Positions 23,166-34,124 are shown, counted from the first letter of the stretch. The stretch: DNA of 64,000 bases from Echiichthys vipera (GCA_963691815.1 OY829651.1:31321004-31385003); one strand, 5' to 3'. Program-made: numbers and translations. The notes: generated by a model from the sequence alone, not told the origin.

Positions 23166-24830
23166 AGAGGCCTACATAATATCACATATGACAATTTCTG
23201 ATTGCTTTAGCCCACATCAAAATGATGATGTTGGCCAAATTATTAAAATATTGCCCAATAATGTATATTATAAAAGTGTTTTCAGTATTTGAAAAGTTAA
23301 TCTGTGAGGGAAATCATGATCATGTTTTAATAATTTGATTTACTTTGGAAAAAGAGTCATTTTTTTAGACAGGGCATAAGGATAAAAAACACATTCTATT
23401 TTGGAAATAAATGTATGAGTGGACTGGTGAATCAGAGAAATGGTTTTGATATCTCAGAATTCTCTTCCATCTTGGCCATCAGTGGTGAGGAAAAGATGGC
23501 CTTCCTCAGGGTAACGCACTTGTTTGTCAGCGTGTCACTCTACTTTCAAGATACCCTGGCAGGGTCAAAGAGCAATTCTGCTTCTTGACACCAAACATTA
23601 CATTAATTTAGCTGACAACTTACATGCATGCATTCAGCCATGAAGATACCACCCAAAAAAAAATATGCCAGGACATTAAAAAAAAAATCACTAAGCAAAA
23701 AGAGAGAAGTTTTTGTTCAACCATGTCCACCATCATATTATTTGTGTACAGTAATTACACCAAGATACTACATTTAATCTGACAGTGATATATTGATGTG
23801 TGCAGCACTTAATGAATACCTGATTTCCACTGGCAGCATAAAGTTATTCTGATAGAGGTCACCTATTTCCCATCACACCACTGCTCTGTATTCACTCCAT
23901 CTTCATGCCTCCTCCCTTTTTCTTATTCTTTAATTAATCATTTTTAAAAATAGATCACGGCCACCGAAGATAAGAGTGCAAATGTTATTCTGCGTAACAG
24001 CTAAGTTATGACTTTCTCTGACATTTTTAGAGAAAATTATTAAAAAACCCTAGACAGATGGCCCCTTTCTTATGTAAAACTATGCAGATAAATGTCTTTT
24101 CTATTAGCATATATTAAAGTGTCGAAGACAGTGTCAATGTGCCTCTTGGTGCTTCCCCTGGCTCTGCTTCCCTTTACTTTCCAGCAAGAGACAGACTCTA
24201 CTAATTACCTGCAACATTAGGCAGCACATAATGAGGTGACAACTTCTACTCCCAAAAAAGGAGGATGGAGGAGAGGTAAAATATTGAAGAGAGAGTTGAA
24301 GGAAGGTAGACTGACAGAAAATGGGGCTGATTTGACTGAGGAAATCCCCATGTCCCTCATCTGAACAATGCATATTTGAATCCACTACTTAACAGTTGCA
24401 GGGAGCACAGACCCGACCTCTCACCCAAGATTTACGAAAACTCACAAAAGCTCTTGCACGACTCGCTTCCCAACCACTTATACCAACCTCAAGCATTCCA
24501 GATCAATGCTTGACCTTAACAATATCATCCCACTGCAGTCACAAAATGGGTGTTCTCGTGTGGTAGGCTTTCTCGATTACGCAGACTGGAACGCCCCCCT
24601 TCTTCTTCGTTGCCTTGCTGTCTACTGTACGATCATAGGCGAAAGTAGATTTAACGGTTTTATTTTTCCTGAATATGGCTTTTTTTCTGTAGTTTTACGT
24701 CCAATGTAAGCATTGGCCATCTTGGTGATTTATTTTATTTGTAGAGGAAGCACAAACTTCACCCTGCCAAGACCTGAAGTCCGTAGTTTACAAGAAAATG
24801 ACCGGATCTAGCTTTGTGCCTGAGTGTGTT
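23166..24830. other. No gene seen
   Basis: AT-rich unassigned sequence without a convincing frame or repeat partner. Confidence 0.45.
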
Positions 24831-24835
24831 TGCGG

Positions 24836-25090
24836 GTGAAGAGACGGTAGTTCACTGCTGCACCTGTACTGGAAACGCGGCCGTGTATCGTTAGGTCGCT
24901 CTCTTATTTTCCCGGTGATGAGATGCATTTCAGAGTGAGATATTGGAGCCGACATACCGGTGCATGTGAGGCAGACAGCTGGTGCACCTCCGTCGGTACA
25001 GCAGCTTCAACAGCCTCTGGTGCTGCTGACGCTCTTGGTGGGCGGGATGGTCATGGCCATGGAGACTCAGCTGGACGTGATCTGTACCGT
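24836..25090 (+). other. CpG-richer stretch ending in a splice donor: possible first exon
   Basis: This block has more CpG than its surroundings (CGCGGCCGTG, GGTCGC, CCGACATACCGG, CCGTCGG) and ends TGTACC|GTAAGT at 25087-25092. The frame entering the donor from 25048 starts at clustered ATGs (MVMAMETQLDVICT). Upstream in the same frame lies a leucine-rich stretch (QQLQQPLVLLTLLVGG). I do not recognise the protein. A host 5' exon with a promoter is possible, with the hAT insertion at 25829 then falling in intron 1. No downstream exon was identified. Confidence 0.2.
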
Positions 25091-26042
25091 AAGTTTACTT
25101 TTCTAATGTTTGTCAGCTTCCAAATTAACCAGCATAAGAATTTTAGTAATAAGAATGGAGGTGTGGTTTGTACTTTTGCTGTAAAGCAGCCAGAACACAC
25201 CAGCTAATAAGCTAATGTTATTGTTAGCCTGCATAAGCAGTAAGCATCGGATTTTGTCAAATTCACACGTTAATCCGGGGAAATCTGTAAGGTCAGTTTG
25301 CTAATGTTAAAACCCTGAAGTGTAGTTACAGAGTGTTAGTTTGTGGTAATGTTTGCACAGCTAATGTATTTATATTTATATATGTATGGTTGTAACAGAC
25401 TATTATTGCCTGGGTCCAGACATCTCACAGAGTCAGTTAAAACAGATATCAGGCAAGTAACGTTAACAGCAATGTTGGTGTGTTACCGTCAGTTTATACG
25501 GTTTATGGAGAGTTGGTAATGTTAATGTAGGGACAGATGCACCTTGAGTTACGGAGCTGCAGTGTTGTAGGTTCAGAACAAACATGTTCATTTACTCTGA
25601 TATCTAGCTGAGCTGTTAACTGTACATGTTCTATAGGAAACATATATAGCCACTGATGCTGTGTATAATAAAACCACTGAGAATAATGCAGTCAGATACA
25701 ACTCTACTTGTCACTCTGACTTCAATGATTGACACATAATGTAAGTGGCAGTGATCCCCTACACCACACAATACAAGAAAAAAATATGTTTTTAAACACA
25801 TACTAGATTTTATTCTTATACTATATTGCATAGTTCACTAACTGGCGGACCGCGGTCTGAGTCTGGACCCAGAGGCAATCCTGTACGGACCCGGATCTAT
25901 AATCCATTTATTATTAGGATTAATGAAATTAACGGGATACTTTTAACATGCGCAGCTTTTCTAGTGTTTACGGCTGCTGATTTGGAGACAGCGGGAGAAA
26001 CAAAGACAATCCACACACGATCGGAAGAGTGAGGTGGGATTA

Positions 26043-26190
26043 CGGAGAGAAACAGACGGTCAGAAAGTGAGTCGGGATCAGAGAGAGAAACAGACGATCA
26101 GAAAGTGAGTTGGGATCAGAGAGAGAAACAGACGGTAAGAAAGTGAGTCTGGATCAGAGAGAGAAACAGACGGTCAGAAAGTGAGTCGGA
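26043..26190 (+). repeat. ~39 bp tandem repeat, about four copies
   Basis: Units of GAGAGAAACAGACGGTCAGA followed by AAGTGAGTCGGGATCA recur with small changes (GATCAG, GGTAAG; TTGGG, CTGGA). They lie in the 5' untranslated part of the hAT element, just before the transposase start. Confidence 0.9.
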
Positions 26191-26215
26191 GACGACAAAA
26201 AGACCCCCCCACAAA

Positions 26216-27591
26216 TGGCACTATCTAAGAAAAAGAAAAGTTGTTAGCAAAATAGAGCTTTCAATCCGGAATGGACAGACTCATTTCTGTTCATTCTTCC
26301 CTCAGGCAGTACAAAACCACTGTGTCTGATATGCTCCCAGACTGTAGCTCTCATTAAAAGTGGCAATGTGAAGCGCCACTATGACACAAAGCACAAATAT
26401 TTCGACCGAGCATACCCGCTTAAGTCTGAGCTCAGGTCGCAGAAAATAAGCAGTCTCAGAGACCAGTATGACCAGTTCACCAGGATCTTGACCCACTCAT
26501 TCACTGCCCAACAACGTGCTCATAAATGTTCCCTCAGAGTTGCTTGGATTTTAGGTCAACACAAAAAAACTGATGGGGGGGTTGTCAAGGAGTGCATGAG
26601 TGCCGTAGCTGACACCTTATATGAAGGAAAACCAAAAGAAGAGCTGTGTAACAAAAAAAAAGTTTATATCAGGTTCTTAAACAAAGAGCCGAAAACATTC
26701 TGTGAGGACCTGTTAGGTGTTACTTCCCTTCAGAGCAGTACATGAGGAGAGGACATCTACCAGGCCATTAAGGAGATGTTAAGAGAGCCAAAACAAGTTG
26801 TTTCCATAACCACAGATGGAGCCACTGCCAATGACAGGGAGAGAAAGAGGAGCTGTAGCAAGACTGAGAGAAGACAATCCTGAGCTCATTGCATACCACT
26901 GCATAACCCACCAGTCTGTCCTCTGTTCCACCCTGTCAGATGAGCATGCTGAGGTGATGAACACAATAATAAAAATTATACATTTTCTCAGGGCATCCTC
27001 CCCCTATCAGCATCGTAAGCTTAGAGAATTCCTCAGAGATGTTGAAGCAAATGCTGATGATCTTTTGCTGCACAACCATGTGAGATGGCTCAGCAAAGGC
27101 AGAGTTCTGGAGCGGTTTTGGTCCATCAGAAGGGAGGTAGCAGATTTCTTGGTAGCGCTGAAGAGTCAGAAGGCAACACAGTTTTCTCTCTTTTTAAAAG
27201 ATGAGAAAAAGATGGATAATGTGGCATTTTTGGTTGCATTTCTCATCACAGATGTCAAGGGGTTCTCAAAGGAAGTCAACTCTTCAAGTGGGCAAATGCT
27301 GCACCTCTTCAAATGGAACTGGTGGACCCTGCCACTTTCTGGTTCCAAATGGTTTCTGAGTCAGCTTTTCCAGGTCTGAGGAAAGTAGCCCTGTACATCA
27401 TGACCATGTTTGGCTCCACGTACAGTTGCAAGGCAGCTTTCTCCACAATGAACATAATTAAAACAAAATATCTGTCCAGGCCCAGGCTTACCAATGAGCA
27501 CCTCCACATGTGCATGAGAATGGCCCTGACACCATTTAGGCCCAGATTTAAAACCCTGGCAGGAAAAGCTACAGCTCAATTCTCTCACTGA
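26216..27591 (+). pseudogene. hAT transposase (BED finger), broken
   Basis: The ATG at 26216 gives MALSKKKKSC and then a stop. The frame continues with a BED finger (CLICSQTVALI...VKRHYDTKH), complete in its CxxC and HxxxH pairs. Farther on lie SITTDGA (second catalytic Asp, about 26803), HCITHQSVLCSTLSDEH (about 26898), NHVRWLSKGRVLERFWSIR (about 27073) and the C-terminal block FGSTYSCKAAFSTMNIIKTK (about 27409). Frame changes occur near 26742, 26830, and 27290, and a stop is at 27378. The gene is shorter than intact relatives and lacks much of the segment before the second Asp. It differs from the hAT at 16.4-19.3 kb in sequence and TIRs. Confidence 0.85.
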
Positions 27592-27988
27592 GCAACAGAA
27601 AGAAGGGAAGTGGAATATAAGAGGGAAAGACAGAGAAACTGAAAGTGTTCAATTGTTAGGATTTGTAAAGATTTTTTATTGTAAAAGGGGTTGAGATTGT
27701 TCAGTCAAAACGTGAGACAGTGAAAGAAAAATTAGATTTCTCTCAAGATAAGAACTTTGTTTGAAGATGCGCAATTTTTCCAGAGCTATTGTATTTATTT
27801 TCTCTTTTAAAAATGTTAATGTTTTATAATATGCTTATTTATCTGTTATTTACATGCAGACGCTGATACGACTTCTTCAACATATAACACACTAACGCAA
27901 GTTGGACATGATGTTCCGGACCTTTACTTGAATAAATTTTCTCTGACTGGACCTCTTTGCGTTTTAGTTGAATACCTCTGCTATATTG

Positions 27989-28871
27989 TCGTTACTTCTG
28001 GGATTCTTCTGCATAATCTGCTTTTCTGAAGTCTTCTCTTGGCAGTCTTGCATTTCCACCAGGATGGCAGCTGAGAGAGGACAACATCACATCATCTCAT
28101 CAAAGCCTACCAGAGAGCTGTACTGTCTTGTCCTGCACCTGCCTCTGTTTCCACACCTGCCAAAAGAACAACGGGGACAGCCGGCCTGTTTCTCTCACAA
28201 CACACAGTTTATCACAGGACATCAGTGTGAAAGTTTTTGGTTTGGTTAAGATTATTATTAGTCAAGACAAATAAGATTAAGTCTACAACTCATTCATATG
28301 AAAAAAAAAACATTTGTTAAACATATTAGTTTTTTGATATATACATAGTTGGATGAAACCTAGTAAACAAGTGACTACTTTTTAGTTAATTAGCATTTTA
28401 AATGCTTTCTAAACATTGCTAAATGTTTGTTTTTACCTTTTTCACTATTCACTTTTGCATATTTTACTAAGTTGAGGAAAAAATGATGGATATATCTCAT
28501 GATTGTCTAAGTGTGCATTTTGATCCAAAACTGGAAGTCAATTAAAACATGTTTTTAATAACAAAATAGTTGGATTGCACAGTTTTAGTGAATGGTTTTT
28601 ACTTTTAAATGGATTCATCTTTTTCCTTTTGACCATTTGGTACATTCATATTCATATTTTAAAAAGATCCAGTCTTGGGTTTTGAGTTTTGCTGGTGCAG
28701 TTAACTTTTAGTTTACATTTGTATTGCTGGATGTTTCTTGTTTTAACTGCAGTGCCTGAATATAAGAATACATTAATAGTTTGTATATTTTGGAATGTTG
28801 GTAAATAGTTTTGTAACTTCTGTATGCAGGCCTAACCATTAATGCAGTAACTGATCTTAACTGCATAAACT
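27989..28871. other. No gene seen
   Basis: AT-rich unassigned DNA. Confidence 0.45.
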
Positions 28872-30239
28872 GTTATTGTCATGAACGGTACAGAGATAAC
28901 ACAAAAGACTGGACCCAATGCAGACACAGACACGGAATAAAATTAAAAACAAAAGTTTAATAATAACTACACACAAAATGTAAAACACTACAGGGTAACT
29001 GGAATACTAATAACGAGACGGTCGAGGAAAAACAGGAACGAGGAGACGACGGATGATCAGGGAGACAGACGAGGAAACAGGAACACGGGAAACTACGGAG
29101 AAACAAAATACAAACCACAAACGAGAAAGGAATGCCAATCTGGGGGGAATAGTTTACCAATGAAGGAATACAACGGTCCGGCGCTGCATGCCTGTCAGCT
29201 CAGGGTATAAGTAGTTACCAGGGCCCAGTATTTCAAAATTTGTAATCTGGATCAGAATAATCCGGATAATGAAATCCTCCTTTTCTCAGTCATGGATCAC
29301 GGTGATCCTGCTGACTTTATCTGAGTATTTCAAAACACAGGCAGGTCGGATCACTGTGATCCCTACCTGGCCGGATACGGATTTCCCAATCTCAAGTCTC
29401 CGCCTCCGGGATCTGAAACATGGTGGACTACTTCATGAAAGGAGTAGCAGAGAGCCGACTTTCACGTCAAAAGTGTAAGTTAACCGTCGTCTATTGTGTA
29501 GCGGTTTTAATACCATACGAACGGCAACCAACACATCATGCAAGCCAACTATTTGAATTGTCACCTTATTAAAAGCAGGCCGTGGCGATCTCTAATTGAG
29601 ACGCGGCCGTGCTAACGGGAGCTAACGCGGCTCCATTGACTTGTGTGTTAAGCAGCTAGCGGGCTATCATTAGCGGCTATCATTAGCGTCACGTCATTTG
29701 CAACACGGCAGATTTACAGTATAAGCAGGCTGCATTGTGTACAGACCTGCTCAGTGCTTAGAAAACACAACGCAACACAGTTTGAGTATTAACTACAAGG
29801 TTTGTTCAGAAGGTTCAGAATGCTACAGTAGCCTAATGCTGGTGATGATATCATGTTTTTGTGTAGGCTACATAAATACAATTTGGGATTGTGGATTAAG
29901 ATACTCATACACCTTCTACCTTCAGAGTCCACTCACAGCCATGGACCACTCAGCTACAACAGGGTGAGTGCTGGAAATCCTTGAAAATGCTTTAATTGTA
30001 TTGATACATTTAAGACTTTCAAGTAATTGGAGTTTGAATAAAGTGCTTGAAACTGCTTAAATTTGTAATGGCATTACTTTCATGGTATTGGTCAGTGACA
30101 CAATTAGAAACATTTCTTCATCCTAATTCCTCTCCAACATTGGTGAGAGCTTGTTTTTTTTTGCATTTCACTACACTGTTTTTAAACCTTGGTTTTAGCT
30201 TTGCATGTGACCAATAAACTTATCTATCTTCCACATCAG

Positions 30240-30458
30240 GCACGGGGGCGAGAGCCAGAGCCAGCGCCAGCGCCAGAGCGACGGCGACGGAAGAGGCATG
30301 CCGGGGATGAGGAAGCCTATGAGAGGCTCCTCAAAATGGAGACCGAAAGGGCAGTCAAACAGACTGAACTGGCCAAACGGCAAATTAAGCTGACGCTGCT
30401 TCAGCAAAAAGAGACAGAATTAACAATCAAGCTGTTAGAGAAACAGCTTGACATTTGA
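30240..30458 (+). CDS. Coiled-coil tail exon of a SANT/Harbinger-type protein (left-arm copy)
   Basis: A pyrimidine-rich acceptor (CTTCCACATCAG) precedes 30240. The frame then reads ARGREPEPAPAPERRRRKRH, a Pro/Glu linker and basic cluster, then DEEAYERLLKMETERAVKQT and a charged helical tail ending LLEKQLDI at a TGA. AATAAA follows at 30498-30503. The heptad-like pattern fits the coiled-coil C-terminus seen in Myb/SANT-like proteins of fish Harbinger elements. This is by resemblance only. Donor-like sites upstream in the arm (AAGT|GTAAGT at 29475; ACAGG|GTGAGT at 29964) suggest earlier exons, but I could not join them in frame. The N-terminal DNA-binding domain was not found. Confidence 0.45.
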   Translation, partial: ARGREPEPAPAPERRRRKRHAGDEEAYERLLKMETERAVKQTELAKRQIKLTLLQQKETELTIKLLEKQLDI

Positions 30459-30942
30459 AATAGCATGGTCCTTAGTGGTCACATTATTTTTTGTTGGAAT
30501 AAAACTTTGTTTGGACCCTGCATTCCTTTGTCTTTCTCTGTTTTGGTACATGCAAGTTACAATGTTTGGTGAACTAGAATTTGAGAAATAATTGTAATTT
30601 TATTTACAGCAGTTTTACAGTGTGGTCAAAAATTTTACTATGCTTTACATTTTTTGATATTACTTAAATTACTTGTTAGAAGTACAACACTAACACTTAA
30701 GTGTAACAAACATCTTGAGTAACAATATCTAGGAGAAGTATGCGCTGAGAGTTTGTCAATCCAAGTCAAATCCACCTCTGAGGTGGGATTCAAATGATCC
30801 TGAAATTTTGGTATCAAGTTGATCCAGATATCTGACTTAACTTTTGAAATACCCAAATCAGCCTTTTATCTGGATTCAGGGGAGGATTGGATTACCAGAG
30901 CTGAAACCCTGATCTTCAGGATCAGGATTCTCCTGGCCCCCT

Positions 30943-32752
30943 GGGCCCAGTATTTCAAACGTGATCTGACAGGATTATCCTGGTCGGATTGGATTAAATC
31001 TAGATCTGATCTGAAAACTGGGTATTTCAACACAGATCAGGAGAATCCTGATCCTGAAGATCAGGGTTTCAGCTCTGGTAATCCAATCCTCCCCTGAATC
31101 CAGATAAAAGGCTGATTTGGGTATTTCAAAAGTTAAGTCAGATATCTGGATCAACTTGATACCAAAATTTCAGGATCATTTGAATCCCACCTCAGAGGTG
31201 GATTTGACTTGGATTGACAAACTCTCAGCGCATACTTCTCCTAGATATTGTTACTCAAGATGTTTGTTACACTTAAGTGTTAGTGTTGTACTTCTAACAA
31301 GTAATTTAAGTAATATCAAAAAATGTAAAGCATAGTAAAATTTTTGACCACACTGTAAAACTGCTGTAAATAAAATTACAATTATTTCTCAAATTCTAGT
31401 TCACCAAACATTGTAACTTGCATGTACCAAAACAGAGAAAGACAAAGGAATGCAGGGTCCAAACAAAGTTTTATTCCAACAAAAAATAATGTGACCACTA
31501 AGGACCATGCTATTTCAAATGTCAAGCTGTTTCTCTAACAGCTTGATTGTTAATTCTGTCTCTTTTTGCTGAAGCAGCGTCAGCTTAATTTGCCGTTTGG
31601 CCAGTTCAGTCTGTTTGACTGCCCTTTCGGTCTCCATTTTGAGGAGCCTCTCATAGGCTTCCTCATCCCCGGCATGCCTCTTCCGTCGCCGTCGCTCTGG
31701 CGCTGGCGCTGGCTCTGGCTCTCGCCCCCGTGCCTGATGTGGAAGATAGATAAGTTTATTGGTCACATGCAAAGCTAAAACCAAGGTTTAAAAACAGTGT
31801 AGTGAAATGCAAAAAAAAACAAGCTCTCACCAATGTTGGAGAGGAATTAGGATGAAGAAATGTTTCTAATTGTGTCACTGACCAATACCATGAAAGTAAT
31901 GCCATTACAAATTTAAGCAGTTTCAAGCACTTTATTCAAACTCCAATTACTTGAAAGTCTTAAATGTATCAATACAATTAAAGCATTTTCAAGGATTTCC
32001 AGCACTCACCCTGTTGTAGCTGAGTGGTCCATGGCTGTGAGTGGACTCTGAAGGTAGAAGGTGTATGAGTATCTTAATCCACAATCCCAAATTGTATTTA
32101 TGTAGCCTACACAAAAACATGATATCATCACCAGCATTAGGCTACTGTAGCATTCTGAACCTTCTGAACAAACCTTGTAGTTAATACTCAAACTGTGTTG
32201 CGTTGTGTTTTCTAAGCACTGAGCAGGTCTGTACACAATGCAGCCTGCTCATACTGTAAATCTGCCGTGTTGCAAATGACGTGACGCTAATGATAGCCGC
32301 TAATGATAGCCCGCTAGCTGCTTAACACACAAGTCAATGGAGCCGCGTAAGCTGCCGTTAGCACGGCCGCGTCTCAATTAGAGATCGCCACGGCCTGCTT
32401 TTAATAAGGTGACAATTCAAATAGTTGGCTTGCATGATGTGTTGGTTGCCGTTCGTATGGTATTAAAACCGCTACACAATAGACGACGGTTAACTTACAC
32501 TTTTGACGTGAAAGTCGGCTCTCTGCTACTCCTTTCATGAAGTAGTCCACCATGTTTCAGATCCCGGAGGCGGAGACTTGAGATTGGGAAATCCGTATCC
32601 GGCCAGGTAGGGATCACAGTGATCCGACCTGCCTGTGTTTTGAAATACTCAGATAAAGTCAGCAGGATCACCGTGATCCATGACTGAGAAAAGGAGGATT
32701 TCATTATCCGGATTATTCTGATCCAGATTACAAATTTTGAAATACTGGGCCC
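30943..32752 (-). mobile_element. Full-length element with GGGCCC-AGTATTTCAAA ends (right arm plus spacer)
   Basis: On the minus strand this 1.81 kb unit starts GGGCCCAGTATTTCAAAATT (32752 leftward) and ends ..CGTTTGAAATACTGGGCCC (30943), that is, with inverted terminal repeats. The palindrome spacer is therefore the last ~100 bp of this element. The left arm (29221-30936) is an inverted copy lacking exactly that end. Subterminal motifs TATTTCAA and the palindromes GGATCACGGTGATCC and GGATCACTGTGATCC repeat inside. I infer a non-autonomous DNA transposon, perhaps Harbinger-related, from the GGGCCC ends and the gene tail it carries. Confidence 0.6.
31515..31733 (-). CDS. Coiled-coil tail exon (right-arm copy, inside full-length element)
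   Basis: Mirror image of the exon in the left arm, with the same translation to the last residue, the same acceptor and the same AATAAA (at about 31470-31475). This copy lies in the arm that keeps both terminal repeats, so it is presumably the parental copy. Identical coding sequence in both arms implies that the inversion-duplication is recent or that the arms are kept alike by gene conversion. Confidence 0.45.
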   Translation of the reverse strand, partial: ARGREPEPAPAPERRRRKRHAGDEEAYERLLKMETERAVKQTELAKRQIKLTLLQQKETELTIKLLEKQLDI

Positions 32753-32914
32753 TGGTGATTATCCTCACAGGCTGCAGCTTGGGGGAAACGCCTACCGGAC
32801 CTAGACAACAAAAAACAAGAGGGAGACACATGCAGGGAAACACAGACAGAGGGAGACAAACTCACACAAAAGGAAGAGAGGAGGATACTGACTGTACCGA
32901 GTCTTGACAGTTAT

Positions 32915-33238
32915 ACAGTAAGTATGAGACAATTCATAATCTTAATTCCTCCTTGTGGAAACTGTCTCCTGATGATGGACACACGTAAGGGCTTTGTAAT
33001 GTGCCTGGGTCTTAGCTGTGTAATGATAGTGCCTGGTCATAAGGGCACAATATCTACAGTTAATAAGTAGATATAGGTAGTGAGGATGTAATATTTGTTA
33101 AAGAGTACAGAAAATAACCCAGATTTAGTTTTTAGTATAGTCTTCAATTTACTATAGTGTTTATAGGAGGATATTTTTTATTTATCTATTTAGCTGTAGT
33201 ATTGTTGTCAGACAGAAAACCGAAGGGTTCCAAGATAG
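32915..33238. other. No gene seen
   Basis: Unassigned AT-rich sequence. Confidence 0.4.
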
Positions 33239-33535
33239 GTCTTCTCTGATTAGGAATAACCACCAGGACTGGGGACAGGGCGTTCTCTATTTCCGCTCCC
33301 ACCCTTTGCAACTCACTCATGAAAAACATCAGAGACTCCCCCTCCACCTTCAAGCAAACCCTCAAAACAGCTTGCTACCCCGAATAAACTGTGTTCTCCT
33401 CCTCTATACCCAGTACCCAGCACTACATAAAAAGTCCAATGTATTATTAGGCCCTAAGCAGGAGGAGGCCGAAACGGTCCCTGGCACTGAAAGTGCGAGG
33501 AAACCTATTATTTTTGAATAAATTATTATTATTGT
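33239..33535 (+). pseudogene. LINE reverse transcriptase C-terminal tail, 5'-truncated
   Basis: The frame from about 33260 reads TRTGDRAFSISAPTLCNSL, then KNIRDSPSTFKQTLKTACYP and a stop. This is the typical end of L2/CR1-type reverse transcriptases (RxFSxxxPxxWNSLPxxIRxxxSxxxFKxxLKT). About 130 bp of untranslated tail with an ATAAATTATTATTATTG end follows. A standard 5'-truncated insertion. Confidence 0.6.
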
Positions 33536-33989
33536 TACTTTTCTCCTGCGCCATCACTGTTTTAAGGGGCTTAGGATGCACAAAGGCTCAAAAAAACTGG
33601 TACACAGGTCAGAGGTGGTGAAAATTGCATTTCCATTGAAAATTCAAAAGTCATTGGGGTCATTTTTGGAATTTTGTTCCACTGGACAGGAAGTTGGATC
33701 TTGTGCATCAATTTTCATTTTAAGAACAAAAGTTTAGGGACTTTAGGATGCACAAAAATGCTGGAAACTGTCGATGCAAGTTCAAACTAATAATTAATTT
33801 AATTTGATGTCACAGTAAGTTTAGACACTAATGATGCACATGCATCATAAGTTGTACTTATGCTGCCTGTCTCTGGTCAGCTCCCACGGCTTGTCTTTCT
33901 TGGAAACTTTGTGTTATCCCACAAAGCAAGTTTATTCTATTGGGTCATCTTCAAACTGTCCATATAAAAGGTATTAAATGAAAATCATT
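33536..33989. other. No gene seen
   Basis: Unassigned sequence. GGGGCTTAGGATGCACAAAG at 33567 recurs loosely as GGGACTTTAGGATGCACAAA at 33737, a weak internal repeat. Confidence 0.4.
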
Positions 33990-34122
33990 ACCGAATGTCT
34001 GCCTGCCTACCTACGTCCCTTACAGGACAAGAGGGACAAAATGTACTGAAACAGGACGGGAGGGACATGCTGTTACAGTACATTCTGTCCCTCTCGTCCT
34101 ATAAGGGACATAGGCAGGCAGT
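33990..34122. repeat. Foldback repeat, ~48 bp arms
   Basis: Left arm TGTCTGCCTGCCTACCTACG through GAGGGACAAAATGTACTG (33994-34051) pairs with CAGTACATTCTGTCCCTCTC through GGACATAGGCAGGCAG (34076-34121), with one 4 bp gap and a few mismatches. The spacer is about 25 bp. It directly abuts a CCATCCATCCATC run and repeat copy 3. Confidence 0.8.
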
Positions 34123-34124
34123 CG

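Larger units (their letters stand above)
25829..27980 (+). mobile_element. hAT transposon with exact 8 bp target duplication, decayed
   Basis: CTATATTG occurs at 25821-25828 and again at 27981-27988, flanking a 2.15 kb element exactly. The ends are CATAGTTCACTAAC... and ...TTGAATACCTCTG; they are only weakly inverted, so they have diverged. Inside are a short tandem repeat and a rightward BED-finger transposase pseudogene. Confidence 0.85.
29217..32756. repeat. 3.54 kb near-perfect palindrome
   Basis: Positions pair so that their coordinates sum to 61973. The left arm is 29217-30936, the spacer about 100 bp (30937-31036), and the right arm 31037-32756. I compared many blocks by eye and saw only three differences, all near 29627-29723 and their partners. 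Four ORFs in the left arm reappear with identical translations in the right arm. Outer ends read ACCAGGGCCCAGTATTTCAA on each strand. No direct repeat flanks the outer ends. The spacer contains a further GGGCCCAGTATTTCAAA end, explained in the next entry. Confidence 0.93.
28877..32909 (-). mobile_element. Candidate solo LTR (TGTCA...TGACA repeat), copy 2, split by palindrome
   Basis: The left part 28877-29216 and right part 32757-32909 together make about 493 bp with TGTCA..GGTACAG and inverted ..TTGACA ends. Identical GTTAT lies outside both ends (28872-28876 and 32910-32914), a 5 bp target duplication. TG...CA ends, 5 bp duplication and about 500 bp length fit a solo LTR. Copies 1 and 3 are at 9562 and 36579. 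The 3.54 kb palindrome inserted later between CAGGGTATAAGTAGTT and TGATTATCCTCACAG-like host sequence. Confidence 0.55.

Noticed and set aside
29269..29478. 69-codon frame at the palindrome end, as an independent gene
   Set aside because: It begins in the terminal repeat of the element and has no motif; its mirror copy at 32495-32704 follows from the palindrome and is not independent support.
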